DNA from: JAEWWD01 sp964440115
Lineage (GTDB): Bacteria; Bacillota; Clostridia; Christensenellales; CAG-138
DNA: 24,270 nucleotides
Assembly: GCA_964440115.1 (NCBI GenBank)
Contig: CAYTPV010000013.1
Span: forward strand, 1-24,270
Reading direction: 5' to 3'
The notes under the pieces are model-generated. The model ran no database searches. It was not told where the DNA came from and was given only the letters and a program-made list of their open reading frames with translations. The position numbers and the translations under genes were made by a program. Below are positions 1-8,714 of the stretch, one piece after another; within the stretch, counting starts at the first letter, position 1; each line of letters begins with the position of its first letter.

Positions 1-220
1 CTTTTTATATAGCCGTGATAATTCTCTCAAATGCAGTCTCCCAAACTTTTCACGGTGATTTATGATATAAGGTAATAATATAAGTTTTGGGTGTATGCCA
101 AAAAAAAGCAGTACTGTAATAAGCTGTAAAATCTTTTTTTAAAATAAATTCCCCACTCCCAAGCTTGCTTTTTATTTAATGATTCTTGAGATCTTTTTTT
201 AATTTAAAATGTTTGCTCAC
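1..220. other. Intergenic DNA, no gene seen
   Basis: AT-rich stretch downstream of the protease gene. It holds repeat copy 1 (49-117) and two similar T-tracts on the plus strand, ATCTTTTTTTAA near 129-148 and again near 189-208. T-tracts of this kind could end plus-strand transcripts entering from the left. For the minus-strand protease gene they read as A-runs, so they are not its terminator. No reading frame is supported. Confidence 0.5.
49..117 (+). repeat. 68-bp dispersed repeat, copy 1
   Basis: One of three same-orientation copies; the others are at 8278-8345 and 23702-23769. The shared core begins TTATGATATAAGG, continues GTAATAATATA and TTGGGTGTATGC, has a variable A-rich patch, and ends in the palindrome CAGTACTG. 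This copy lies 104 bp past the 3' end of the protease gene. It may be a miniature mobile element, the scar of a larger insertion sequence, or a conserved regulatory element. The sequence does not decide between these. Confidence 0.8.
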
Positions 221-3200
221 TTAACTTTTGACATTTATACAGCTGTTTATCGACATCGTACTACTACCCGCCGCATTGCTCGCCGTTAAAGTAACTGTAT
301 ATTTTCCAATTTTGTTGTAAGTGAATGCAGGATTCCGAACTGTTGATGTGTTTCCATCTCCGAAAAGCCATTTCCACGTAGTGGGAGATCCTGTGCTCTG
401 GTCAGCAAAGATGATATTTAGCGGCACGTTTCCTGAAGTTGGGGATGCGGAAAAGGCAGCGTTCGGAGCATCCAAAGCGTTTACAACTCCAATATAGCTT
501 GATTTTGTCAACGCATTACTGCCACCTGAGTTACTTGTTGTCAAGGAAACAGAATATTGTCCTGTTTTGTTGTATGTATGTACAGGATTCTTGTCTATTG
601 AAGTACCTCCATCTCCAAAAGTCCATTTCCATGAAGTGGGAGATCCGATGCTCTGATCAGTGAAACCGATGCTAAGAGGTACACTTCCTGAAGTTGGGGA
701 TGCGGAGAAGTTAGTAACAGGCGCGTTTAAACCGCTTAAGACAACAATATAGCTTGTTTTCGTCAATGCATTACTCCCGTTTGCATTATTTGCTGTCAAG
801 GTAACAGAAAATTGTCCCGTTTTATTATAAATATGTACAGGATTCTTGTCTGTTGAAGTGCCTCCGTCTCCAAAAGTCCATTTCCATGATGTTGGAGAGC
901 CTGGGCTACTGTCTGTAAAATTGATAGTAAGAGGTACATTTCCTGAAGTTGAAGATGCCGAAAAGGAGGTGCTAGGGACCATGCGGGCAGAATTTGGCAC
1001 TACGCTACCGCTTCCAGTCACATTTATAAAGCTATATTTTGTCACCGTATTACTGCCTGCCGCATTACTTGTCGTCAAAGCAACATTGAATTTTCCTGCT
1101 TTACTGTATGTGTACGCAGGGTTTTGCTGGGTTGAAGTATTCCCGTCTCCAAAAGTCCACTTCCATGCAGTAAGAGAGCCTGAACTATTGTCAGTAAAAT
1201 TGACAGTAAGTGGAATATTTCCTGATGTTGGGGACGCAGAGAAGTTAGTAACAGGAGCATCTAAACCGCTTGATATGATAATATAGTTAGTTTTTGTTAC
1301 CGTGTTACTTCCATTTGCATTACTTGCTGTCAAGGTAACAGAAAATTGTCCTGTTTTATTGTATATATGGACAGGGTTCTTAACTGTTGAAGTACTTCCA
1401 TCTCCAAAAGTCCATTTCCATGAAGTGGGAGACCCTATGCTCTGGTCAGTAAAACTGACGGTAGACGGCACGGGTCCTAAAGTCGGAGATGCAGAAAAAG
1501 CAGCATTAGGAGCTTCAAAACCGCTTGAGACAGCAATGTGGCTGGATTTTGTCACCGAATTACTACTTCCCGTTTTACTTACTGTCAAGGTAACTGAATA
1601 TAGCCCTGTCTTATTGTATGTATGTGCAGGATTCTTGTCTGTTGAAGTACCTCCATCTCCAAAAGTCCACTTCCATGAAGTTGGCGCTCCTGTGCTCAGG
1701 TCAGTAAAATTGACATTAAGCGGTGCAGATCCTGAATTTACGGATGCTGAAAAAACTGCGGCAAGGACATTTGAACTGTTTGAAACGTTTATTGTAGCTA
1801 TCCTTGAAGCTGTACCTTTTGCGTTGCTTACTGTCAGATTAACTGTAAAGTTTCCTGCTGTAGCATAGGTATGCACTGGGCTTTGTAGAGTTGAAGTGCT
1901 TCCATCCCCGAAATCCCAGTTCCAGGATGATGCATTTGCGGACTGATCGGTAAACTGAACAGAAAGGGGAGCATAACCACTGGTTACGTTTGTTGTGAAA
2001 TTGGCAACCGGTATTATTGGAGAAGTTTTTTCAGAAACACTTATATTAGCAAGTTTTGAATCCGTACGATTTCCATTGCTTGCTGTGAGGTTAACAGTAT
2101 AGTTTCCAGCCGCTGTGTAAGTATGTATTGGATTCTGTTCAGTTGATGCAGTTCCATCCCCAAAGTTCCAATTCCAAGACGATACATTTGCGGACTGATC
2201 GATAAATTGCACAGAAAGCGGTGCATATCCGAATGTAACATTGCTAGTAAAATTGACGACAGAAAATATGGGTTGTGATGAGACGTAGATTATAGCTAAC
2301 TTTGAAGATGTACCATTAGTGTTAGCTGCTGTCAAGTTTACCGTATAGTTTCCAGCCACAAAGAAAGTATGTGTTGGGTTCTGCTGAGTTGAGTTTGTGC
2401 CATCTCCAAAATTCCAGTACAACGAAGTTGCGTTTAATGAGCTATCGTTAAACTGAACGAAAAAGGGGGCATATCCCTGAGTAACGTTGCTACTAAAGTT
2501 TGCAATTGGAAATAATGGCTGTAATGACGAATAAACATTTATTGAATCCTTTTTTAGGGACGTTCCATTTGCATTGCTTACTATTAGGTTAACAGTATAG
2601 TTTCCTACTGTATAGTAGGTATGCATTGGGCTCTGCTCGATTGAAGTGTTTCCATCTCCAAAATCCCAATTCCATCTTGTCGCGTTTGTAGAAAGGTAAG
2701 TAAATTGCACAGACAGGGGAACATATCCCTGAGTAGCATTGCTACTAAAATTTGCGATTGGAAGTATATTTGGGTTTTTAGCAAAAATCTGAATGCGATT
2801 ATTACCCGTATCGGCGACATAAACATTGCCCATAGAATTTACATCGATGCCCATTGGATTCTTAAATTGTCCGTCTTCGCTTCCATAAGAGCCCCATTGA
2901 GTAATGAATGTGCCGTTGCTATTAAATTTTTGAATACGATTATCGTTACTATCGGTAACATAAACATTATCGTAGGAATCTATAGCAACACCAGACGGAC
3001 CATTAAATTGTCCATCACCACTGCCCACTAAACCCCATTTGGTAAGGAATTTACCGTCGCGGTCAAATTTCTGAATGCGAAAATTGAAAAAATCGGCAAC
3101 ATAAACATTGCCCGAAGAATCTACAGCAACACCCCTTGGCTTAAAAAATTGTCCGTCACCACTGCCTTGAGAACCCCATTTGGTAATGAAGTTGCCGTTG

Positions 3201-6200
3201 CTGTCAAACTTCTGAATCCGAGCATTATCTCTATCGACTATATAAACATTACCTAAAGGATCTATAGCAATACCACACGGCCAATAAAATTGTCCGTCTC
3301 CGCTGCCCCTAGAATTCCATTTGGCAAGGAATGTGCCGTCACCGGAAAACTTCTGAATCCGCGCATTACCTGTATCAGCAACATAAACATTGCCCGAAGG
3401 ATCTACATCAATACTATTCGGATAATAAAACTGTCCTTCAGCGCTACCATAAGAGCCCCATTGGGTATAATATGCGCCATCACTGGAAAACTTTAGAATG
3501 CGATTATTCCCCGTATCGGCAACATAAAGATTGTCCAATGAATCTGTAGCAACGTCATATAGACCAAGAAAATCTTCATCATCGCTGTCGCTATGATGAC
3601 CCCACTTGGTGAGGAATGTGCCATTGTTATTGAACTTCTGAATGCGATTATTCCCCGAATCAGCAACATAAACAAAGCCCATTGAATCTACAGCTACACC
3701 TTGGGGAGCACTTACTTGTCCATCGCCACCTCCCATAGAACCCCATTTGGCAATAAACGTACCGTCACTGGAAAATTTTTGAATGCATGAATTGACACCA
3801 TCGGCAACATAAATATTGCCCGAGGAATCTACAGCGACACCGTTCAGATCACCAAACTGACCATTGTCTGTTCCTTGAGAGCCCCATTGAGTAATAAATT
3901 TGCCATTGCTATCATACTTCTGAATGCGATAATTGCCAAAATCATCAACATAAATGTTGCCCTGAGAATCTACTGCGATATAAGATGGATAATAAAATTG
4001 TCCGTCTCCGCTGCCTCCAGAACCCCATTTGGTAAGGAATGTACCATTGCTATCGAACTTCTGAATTCGATTATTGTTAAAGTCGACAACATAAACATTG
4101 CCCGAAGAATCTACAACAAGGCTATGTGGACTATTAAATTGTCCATCATTATTTCCATAAGAACCCCATTTGGTAAGGAATGTGCCGTTGCTATTAAATT
4201 TTTGAATACGATTATTACCCATATCGGCAACATAAAAATTGCCCAAAGAATCTACAGTAACACTATATGGGCTGCTAAATTGTCCGTCACCGCTGCCAGC
4301 AGAGCCAAAACTTGAAAGGAAGAATCCGCTGCTGTTAAACTTTTTAATACGATTGTTACCCATATCGGCAACATAAACATTGCCTGAGAAATCAACTGCA
4401 ATACCCTGTGGTGAATTAAATAGTCCATAACTGTTTCCATGCCATTTATCAACAAAAGTATATTTCTCAGCAGGTGCGGGAATTGAAGTGACATTTATGG
4501 TCATAGACTTTGAATCGGAACCATTAACGTTACTCGCAGTAAGTACAACATTAAAAAGCCCTATTGATGTGAATATGTGTTCTGGATTTGCAACAGATAC
4601 ACTGCTGCTTCCATCTCCAAAGTTCCATTCTAAATGAGTTGCATTCTTTGATATATCTGTAAATTTCACATCAAGTGGAACAGATCCTTGAGTGACATTG
4701 CTGCTGAAATTAGCCTTAGGGAGTATTGGTTGTGTTACATATCTCCAACGATCATTATAATAATTCTGCAAGACTTCCGCAGATGACAGTGACCTATTGT
4801 AGAGCCTGAAAGTGTACATGTTGCAATTAGAGTAGTTTAATCCAGAACCATGACCTATGGTGATATTATTAGTACTCCTTGCTATCGGTGAATCCCATGT
4901 ATCTGAGCCTGAGTCTATACCATTAATATAAATGTGTGTATTATTATTATCATAAGTTACTACGATATCATATACCTGCCCAGCTACAAGATTGAGATTT
5001 GATTCTATGAATTTTGGAGATCCACTATTCAATCCTGCACCAAAACGGACCTTATTGTAAGAAGAGGTCGCTGAACAACTTAAATACCAACCATTATTAC
5101 CTCCATCATACTTGCTTACAAGTGCCCCATATTTAGAGAATGTGTTAATTGATCCAATAAATTCAATCGATAGAGGACTGGAAACGTTAGTTAGCGGATT
5201 ATTATTAATGTCTATTTTACTATTCACACCGTTAAGACTTACGTAATTTGCGCCAGAGGTTTGATTTGTCATTTGAATTGCGTTCGTGGCAATGCCGTTG
5301 TTATTATTTCCACTGAGATCTATAACTGAATTCCCTGATAATTCACCACTATAATAAACGACCTTGTTGGGATTTGTGACACTTATAGTCATAGATTTTA
5401 AGTCAGAACCATTTTCATTGTTTACTGTTAGAGTAACAGTATAGGTTCCTTCTGCAATGTAAGTATGAATTGGATTTTGCTCCATTGAATTAGTTCTATC
5501 TCCAAAGTCCCAGTTCCAGTATGTTGCGTTGCTAGACTGATCAGTAAACTGTACTAAAAGTGGAACAGGACCGTTGGTAACATTGCTAGTGAAATTGGCT
5601 TTGGGAAGTACTAGATCTGTAAAAACCGCTTTGTATGCATCTGTTCGACCTGCACCATAAGTGTTATCCTTTCCTACCTGCCCAAGATCCACAGCAGTAC
5701 TTTCCAAAATTTGATTTATTTGAGCAGGTCTCAGAGAGGGAGTCTTTTCCAGCATTAACGCCACGGTACCAGAAACATGAGGTGTAGCCATAGAAGTTCC
5801 GTTCCATGAAGCATATTTACCTCCTGGAAGCGTTGAAGTTATAGATACACCTGGAGCAGAAACGTTTGGTTTAATGTATGTCATCTCGTTAAAATTGATT
5901 GGGCCGCGGCTGCTAAATGATGCTATAATGTCAGAAGAATTAGTTGCACCGACAGCTGTAGAATTGATTTCATCTCCTGGACAGCTTATCGTCGAATCTC
6001 CCGATCCACTATTGCCAGCCGCTACAACAGGAATTACACCTGCTGCCACAGCATTATCTAAAGCAATTGTGTACGCCGCATTATGTCTTCCCCCACCGCT
6101 GTAACTTATAACACGTGCGCCATTATTGACTGCCCACTCAAAGCCAAGAATAACATCGGACATGGACCCAGCTCCAAATGCATTAAATACTTTTGCTTCA

Positions 6201-7009
6201 ATCAGATTTGATCCTGGCGCAACTCCTGTTTGGTAACCGTTAGTACCAATTCCCGAAATTGTTCCAGATACATGAGTACCATGTCCATTATCATCATATG
6301 GAGAGCTTCTTCCATTTACATAATCAATCCAATCGATAACTTTAGTATTGGTTGAATCCGGAAGATGAGCAAGATCAGGATGTGTTGCATCAACCCCTGA
6401 ATCCACAACAGCAACAATTACTCCTTTTCCAGTTATACCTCTTTGCCATACCAATGGCGCTCCAATTTTATCGACTCCCCATGCAATAGTCGATGAAGTG
6501 CTATCTGACATAGGAGACGATATTGTCTCAGTATTGAGTTCTGTGTTATTATCTACTATGTGAACAATATCATCAAGCTCAATTTTTGAGACATCGGATC
6601 TATTAGAAAGAGAAACTATTAAATCCGGTGTTACTTCAGCAGCAATGGCATTAACAATTTTGAGAGGTTTAATTCCTAATACTTTGTCATTAGATTTTGT
6701 ACTCAGAAGTTTGTCTAAGATCTTTTTTTGTTCAACATCGATTTTAGATCTCCCAGTAGGAGTATTAAAATCTTTATGCTGGTTTGTCAAAATGATAATT
6801 ATATTAATTTTGTCAGTCGCTGAAGCTTCAGCAATTTTTGAAGCCAAGGGCAATGATATCTTTTCGTTTGTGTTAATTTTATCAAGTGGTTGTGTGTTCT
6901 CAGCAGCCCCAGTTAATACGAACAATGATAATAACAACATTAGCGCAAAGCTAATGCCTATTAATTTAGGTATTAACTTTTTTAAGATTATTCTATTATT
7001 TATTTTCAA
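221..7009 (-). CDS. Secreted S8 subtilase with LamG, NHL and PKD repeats
   Basis: A 2262-residue exported endopeptidase. Residues 1-36 form a signal peptide (basic start, then a leucine-rich core), and about 50-153 resemble an I9-type propeptide. The subtilisin domain (about 175-465) keeps the whole catalytic set: Asp203 (VVDSG), His243 (GHGTH), oxyanion Asn333 (AAGNSG) and Ser406 (GTSMATP). Then follow one PKD domain (about 470-550), a LamG-like domain (about 551-756), a second PKD, twelve NHL repeats (about 850-1415, each near 47 residues with YVAD.GNNRIQKF) and ten further PKD domains to the C-terminus. No membrane anchor or sorting motif is visible at the end, so release or non-covalent surface attachment is likely. 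Many N-x-S/T sequons suggest glycosylation. The start is TTG: an in-frame TGA lies three codons upstream, and GAGTGATC sits just ahead as ribosome-binding site. The first internal ATG would cut into the signal peptide. The role is probably surface or extracellular proteolysis, unrelated to the downstream cluster. Confidence 0.93.
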   Translation of the reverse strand: MKINNRIILKKLIPKLIGISFALMLLLSLFVLTGAAENTQPLDKINTNEKISLPLASKIAEASATDKINIIIILTNQHKDFNTPTGRSKIDVEQKKILDKLLSTKSNDKVLGIKPLKIVNAIAAEVTPDLIVSLSNRSDVSKIELDDIVHIVDNNTELNTETISSPMSDSTSSTIAWGVDKIGAPLVWQRGITGKGVIVAVVDSGVDATHPDLAHLPDSTNTKVIDWIDYVNGRSSPYDDNGHGTHVSGTISGIGTNGYQTGVAPGSNLIEAKVFNAFGAGSMSDVILGFEWAVNNGARVISYSGGGRHNAAYTIALDNAVAAGVIPVVAAGNSGSGDSTISCPGDEINSTAVGATNSSDIIASFSSRGPINFNEMTYIKPNVSAPGVSITSTLPGGKYASWNGTSMATPHVSGTVALMLEKTPSLRPAQINQILESTAVDLGQVGKDNTYGAGRTDAYKAVFTDLVLPKANFTSNVTNGPVPLLVQFTDQSSNATYWNWDFGDRTNSMEQNPIHTYIAEGTYTVTLTVNNENGSDLKSMTISVTNPNKVVYYSGELSGNSVIDLSGNNNNGIATNAIQMTNQTSGANYVSLNGVNSKIDINNNPLTNVSSPLSIEFIGSINTFSKYGALVSKYDGGNNGWYLSCSATSSYNKVRFGAGLNSGSPKFIESNLNLVAGQVYDIVVTYDNNNTHIYINGIDSGSDTWDSPIARSTNNITIGHGSGLNYSNCNMYTFRLYNRSLSSAEVLQNYYNDRWRYVTQPILPKANFSSNVTQGSVPLDVKFTDISKNATHLEWNFGDGSSSVSVANPEHIFTSIGLFNVVLTASNVNGSDSKSMTINVTSIPAPAEKYTFVDKWHGNSYGLFNSPQGIAVDFSGNVYVADMGNNRIKKFNSSGFFLSSFGSAGSGDGQFSSPYSVTVDSLGNFYVADMGNNRIQKFNSNGTFLTKWGSYGNNDGQFNSPHSLVVDSSGNVYVVDFNNNRIQKFDSNGTFLTKWGSGGSGDGQFYYPSYIAVDSQGNIYVDDFGNYRIQKYDSNGKFITQWGSQGTDNGQFGDLNGVAVDSSGNIYVADGVNSCIQKFSSDGTFIAKWGSMGGGDGQVSAPQGVAVDSMGFVYVADSGNNRIQKFNNNGTFLTKWGHHSDSDDEDFLGLYDVATDSLDNLYVADTGNNRILKFSSDGAYYTQWGSYGSAEGQFYYPNSIDVDPSGNVYVADTGNARIQKFSGDGTFLAKWNSRGSGDGQFYWPCGIAIDPLGNVYIVDRDNARIQKFDSNGNFITKWGSQGSGDGQFFKPRGVAVDSSGNVYVADFFNFRIQKFDRDGKFLTKWGLVGSGDGQFNGPSGVAIDSYDNVYVTDSNDNRIQKFNSNGTFITQWGSYGSEDGQFKNPMGIDVNSMGNVYVADTGNNRIQIFAKNPNILPIANFSSNATQGYVPLSVQFTYLSTNATRWNWDFGDGNTSIEQSPMHTYYTVGNYTVNLIVSNANGTSLKKDSINVYSSLQPLFPIANFSSNVTQGYAPFFVQFNDSSLNATSLYWNFGDGTNSTQQNPTHTFFVAGNYTVNLTAANTNGTSSKLAIIYVSSQPIFSVVNFTSNVTFGYAPLSVQFIDQSANVSSWNWNFGDGTASTEQNPIHTYTAAGNYTVNLTASNGNRTDSKLANISVSEKTSPIIPVANFTTNVTSGYAPLSVQFTDQSANASSWNWDFGDGSTSTLQSPVHTYATAGNFTVNLTVSNAKGTASRIATINVSNSSNVLAAVFSASVNSGSAPLNVNFTDLSTGAPTSWKWTFGDGGTSTDKNPAHTYNKTGLYSVTLTVSKTGSSNSVTKSSHIAVSSGFEAPNAAFSASPTLGPVPSTVSFTDQSIGSPTSWKWTFGDGSTSTVKNPVHIYNKTGQFSVTLTASNANGSNTVTKTNYIIISSGLDAPVTNFSASPTSGNIPLTVNFTDNSSGSLTAWKWTFGDGNTSTQQNPAYTYSKAGKFNVALTTSNAAGSNTVTKYSFINVTGSGSVVPNSARMVPSTSFSASSTSGNVPLTINFTDSSPGSPTSWKWTFGDGGTSTDKNPVHIYNKTGQFSVTLTANNANGSNALTKTSYIVVLSGLNAPVTNFSASPTSGSVPLSIGFTDQSIGSPTSWKWTFGDGGTSIDKNPVHTYNKTGQYSVSLTTSNSGGSNALTKSSYIGVVNALDAPNAAFSASPTSGNVPLNIIFADQSTGSPTTWKWLFGDGNTSTVRNPAFTYNKIGKYTVTLTASNAAGSSTMSINSCINVKS

Positions 7010-7037
7010 ATATGATCACTCAATTTAACTATTTTAA

Positions 7038-7050
7038 TTTTTATAAAAGT
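7038..7050 (-). promoter_or_regulatory. Putative TATA box of the subtilase gene
   Basis: Read on the minus strand this is ACTTTTATAAAAA, a good archaeal TATA element, about 30-40 nt upstream of the TTG start. An initiation site 25 nt downstream would leave a very short leader carrying the GAGTGATC ribosome-binding site. Confidence 0.45.
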
Positions 7051-7103
7051 TTAAAATTTAACTTCAAGTATGTGCATACGGATATTCTCTCTACTAATTT
7101 TGG

Positions 7104-7137
7104 AAAGTGGAAACGCAGAGCTACTTAAAGTGGAAAC
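7104..7137. promoter_or_regulatory. Direct repeat AAAGTGGAAAC x2, possible operator
   Basis: The 11-mer AAAGTGGAAAC occurs exactly twice, at 7104-7114 and 7127-7137, 23 bp apart start to start, or about two helical turns. It lies 55-100 bp upstream of the subtilase TATA box. The spacing suits two protein molecules binding one DNA face. A regulatory role is inferred. Confidence 0.35.
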
Positions 7138-7804
7138 TTCAAATATTTTTAACCGCAATTTGAAAATTTAGACAAGTTAATTTTTTGCCAGTATTTATAT
7201 GCATTTTACAATATAATTGTACTAATTAATAGTTAAGAATTCTAAATAATTTATAAAGCTTTCTTTTTTTTCTAACATATTAATTTATTTAGAGAGATTA
7301 TATCCATAATATAATTAATTTTAAAAATAGGTCGTACACTATTAGTTGGTTGATGTTATTTCCAAAACACTCTTAGTGTCGCATCATATCTTTTTTGCAA
7401 TTCGGTAAGGTGATTCAGTGAGGTTATAGTAGACGTGCTTTGATGACAAAATGTAAGCATTTCTACCATTGGAAAATATTCCATTTAATAAATAATAAAG
7501 TAAATTAACAAAGGATACCGAAAAAAGATTCTAATATTTTATATTTATTTATGATATCTAATTATAAAATAAGTGTAGCATTTTTACCATCTTGGAGTGT
7601 TGAAATAAAGAATATCGGAAACCCTGATTTGAACTCCTAAGAAACCAAAATTGGGTGCCTTAAATATCCAAGTTTTTAATACACATATAGATTTAATGGC
7701 AGGTCAAAGCATAACAAAAAAGGTAGTCTGCATGTGCTTGATCAAGTTTTTTCATTCATTAAACATGCTTAAATGTAGAACGGGACAGAGCAAGGTGTGA
7801 ATAT
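7138..7804. other. AT-rich intergenic DNA
   Basis: No reading frame of convincing length or composition is visible on either strand. The one recurring item is AGCATTTYTACCAT at 7456-7469 and 7577-7590 (one mismatch). It may be a binding site or chance in AT-rich DNA. Confidence 0.4.
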
Positions 7805-7902
7805 GGCTTATTCTAAGCCTCACTGTTGAGTTTTCATTGTGCAGTAATACTTATGAATCCAGAGGGGTTCTAAAAAAGTCTTGTAGCGGCTTAGAATAAG
7901 CC
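7805..7902. repeat. Inverted pair of 15-bp palindromes
   Basis: GGCTTATTCTAAGCC (7805-7819) and GGCTTAGAATAAGCC (7888-7902) are exact reverse complements, and each is itself a 6-3-6 palindrome. They are separated by 68 bp and end 75 bp upstream of a small plus-strand start codon. They could be two operator half-sites for a looping dimeric repressor, the ends of a small mobile element, or a long hairpin. Confidence 0.6.
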
Positions 7903-7977
7903 GAAAAATAACGAAATTATGAAAAAAAGTAGATTGCAAATAGACAGGCTTCATAAAGAACAGCTGGAGGAATTTAT

Positions 7978-8299
7978 ATGGACGTGGAAGGGATGGATGA
8001 GGAAGAAATGAGGATCATGAGAAGCGGGGATTCAGAAGCTTTAACAGCATACCTTGATAAGAAGTATCCCAGGATGTCAGAGCGATGAAGAAGGGATATA
8101 CCTGCACCCAGCCGATCCCCGGAGGCGGTTTATAATGACTTCTGAAGGAGCTACTTTTTCTAATCCCTGTCTGGTAACGGAAGAGGAAAAGGCTGAAGTT
8201 GAGGATATGCTTGAGATGATGTCAGGTGGTGACTACAGCCCAAAAAAGAAAAAGACAAAAAGCAAAGGATCGAAACATTCACGATATTTTATGATATAA
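7978..8299 (+). pseudogene. Small hypothetical gene, frameshifted
   Basis: The ATG at 7978 has a strong ribosome-binding site (CTGGAGG, 7 nt upstream). It opens a 36-residue acidic reading frame ending at TGA 8086-8088. The next frame overlaps this end and continues as coding-like sequence (SDEEGIYLHPADPRRRF, then an acidic segment and a lysine-rich tail) to TAA at 8297-8299. A one-base indel near 8070-8090 would join the two into a protein of about 105 residues. The stop of the second part lies inside repeat copy 2, so the natural C-terminus may have been replaced. I do not recognise the family. It is the only plus-strand candidate gene in the window. Two short independent genes remain possible. 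Confidence 0.45.
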
Positions 8300-8345
8300 G
8301 GTAATAATATAGCTTTTGGGTGTATGCTGAAAAATGACAGTACTG
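8278..8345 (+). repeat. 68-bp dispersed repeat, copy 2
   Basis: Best-matching partner of copy 1: 24 aligned bases upstream of and including AAGG, then GTAATAATATA, TTTTGGGTGTATGC and CAGTACTG. It overlaps the end of the small frameshifted gene and supplies its stop codon. It lies 370 bp beyond the 3' end of the protease-NTPase cluster. With copy 3 it brackets the cluster as direct repeats. Confidence 0.8.
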
Positions 8346-8714
8346 CAAGTGCCAATAAAAAGCTTTTATCTTAACTCTATTCTAACATTATAAGGAAATT
8401 CGAGCATTATAACTCCGATATGGAATTGCTAACAGAAAATTTATGCACAAAAGTGTAGGCTAGCTAGATATTTTGACACGAATATTCAAGACTATCAGTC
8501 GGTATTTAGGGCTTTTGGATAATATATCGCCAAAATTTGAGCATAACATGGATTACATAAAAAAAGTAATAGAAACGCTTTCTTTCTGATTTGGATGCAT
8601 TCCAGCTGATCTACTGAGATATGATAGCGTCTATATAACGTCACTTGTTTCATATCGGACCAATAAAACTGCCCGTCACATATCCATACTTAACTCCATA
8701 CAATAAGAGACAGT
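8346..8714. other. Intergenic DNA downstream of the cluster
   Basis: No supported gene. Two overlapping short frames occur, 39 codons on plus (8473-8589) and 53 codons on minus, and neither can be preferred. No clear T-rich terminator follows the last cluster gene on its coding strand. Confidence 0.4.

Noticed and set aside
221..7009. Many overlapping open frames on both strands within the subtilase gene, and regular DNA periodicity that could suggest a CRISPR or satellite array.
   Set aside because: They are shadows of one 2262-codon gene. The periodicity matches the 47-residue NHL and about 85-residue PKD protein repeats, with no constant repeat and unique spacer structure.
7456..7590. AGCATTTYTACCAT occurring twice in the spacer.
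   Set aside because: Imperfect, irregularly placed and not near a gene start. Chance is likely in AT-rich DNA.
8473..8589. A 39-codon plus-strand frame and an overlapping 53-codon minus-strand frame.
   Set aside because: No convincing ribosome-binding site or recognisable family. Both strands are open over the same stretch, so neither is supported.
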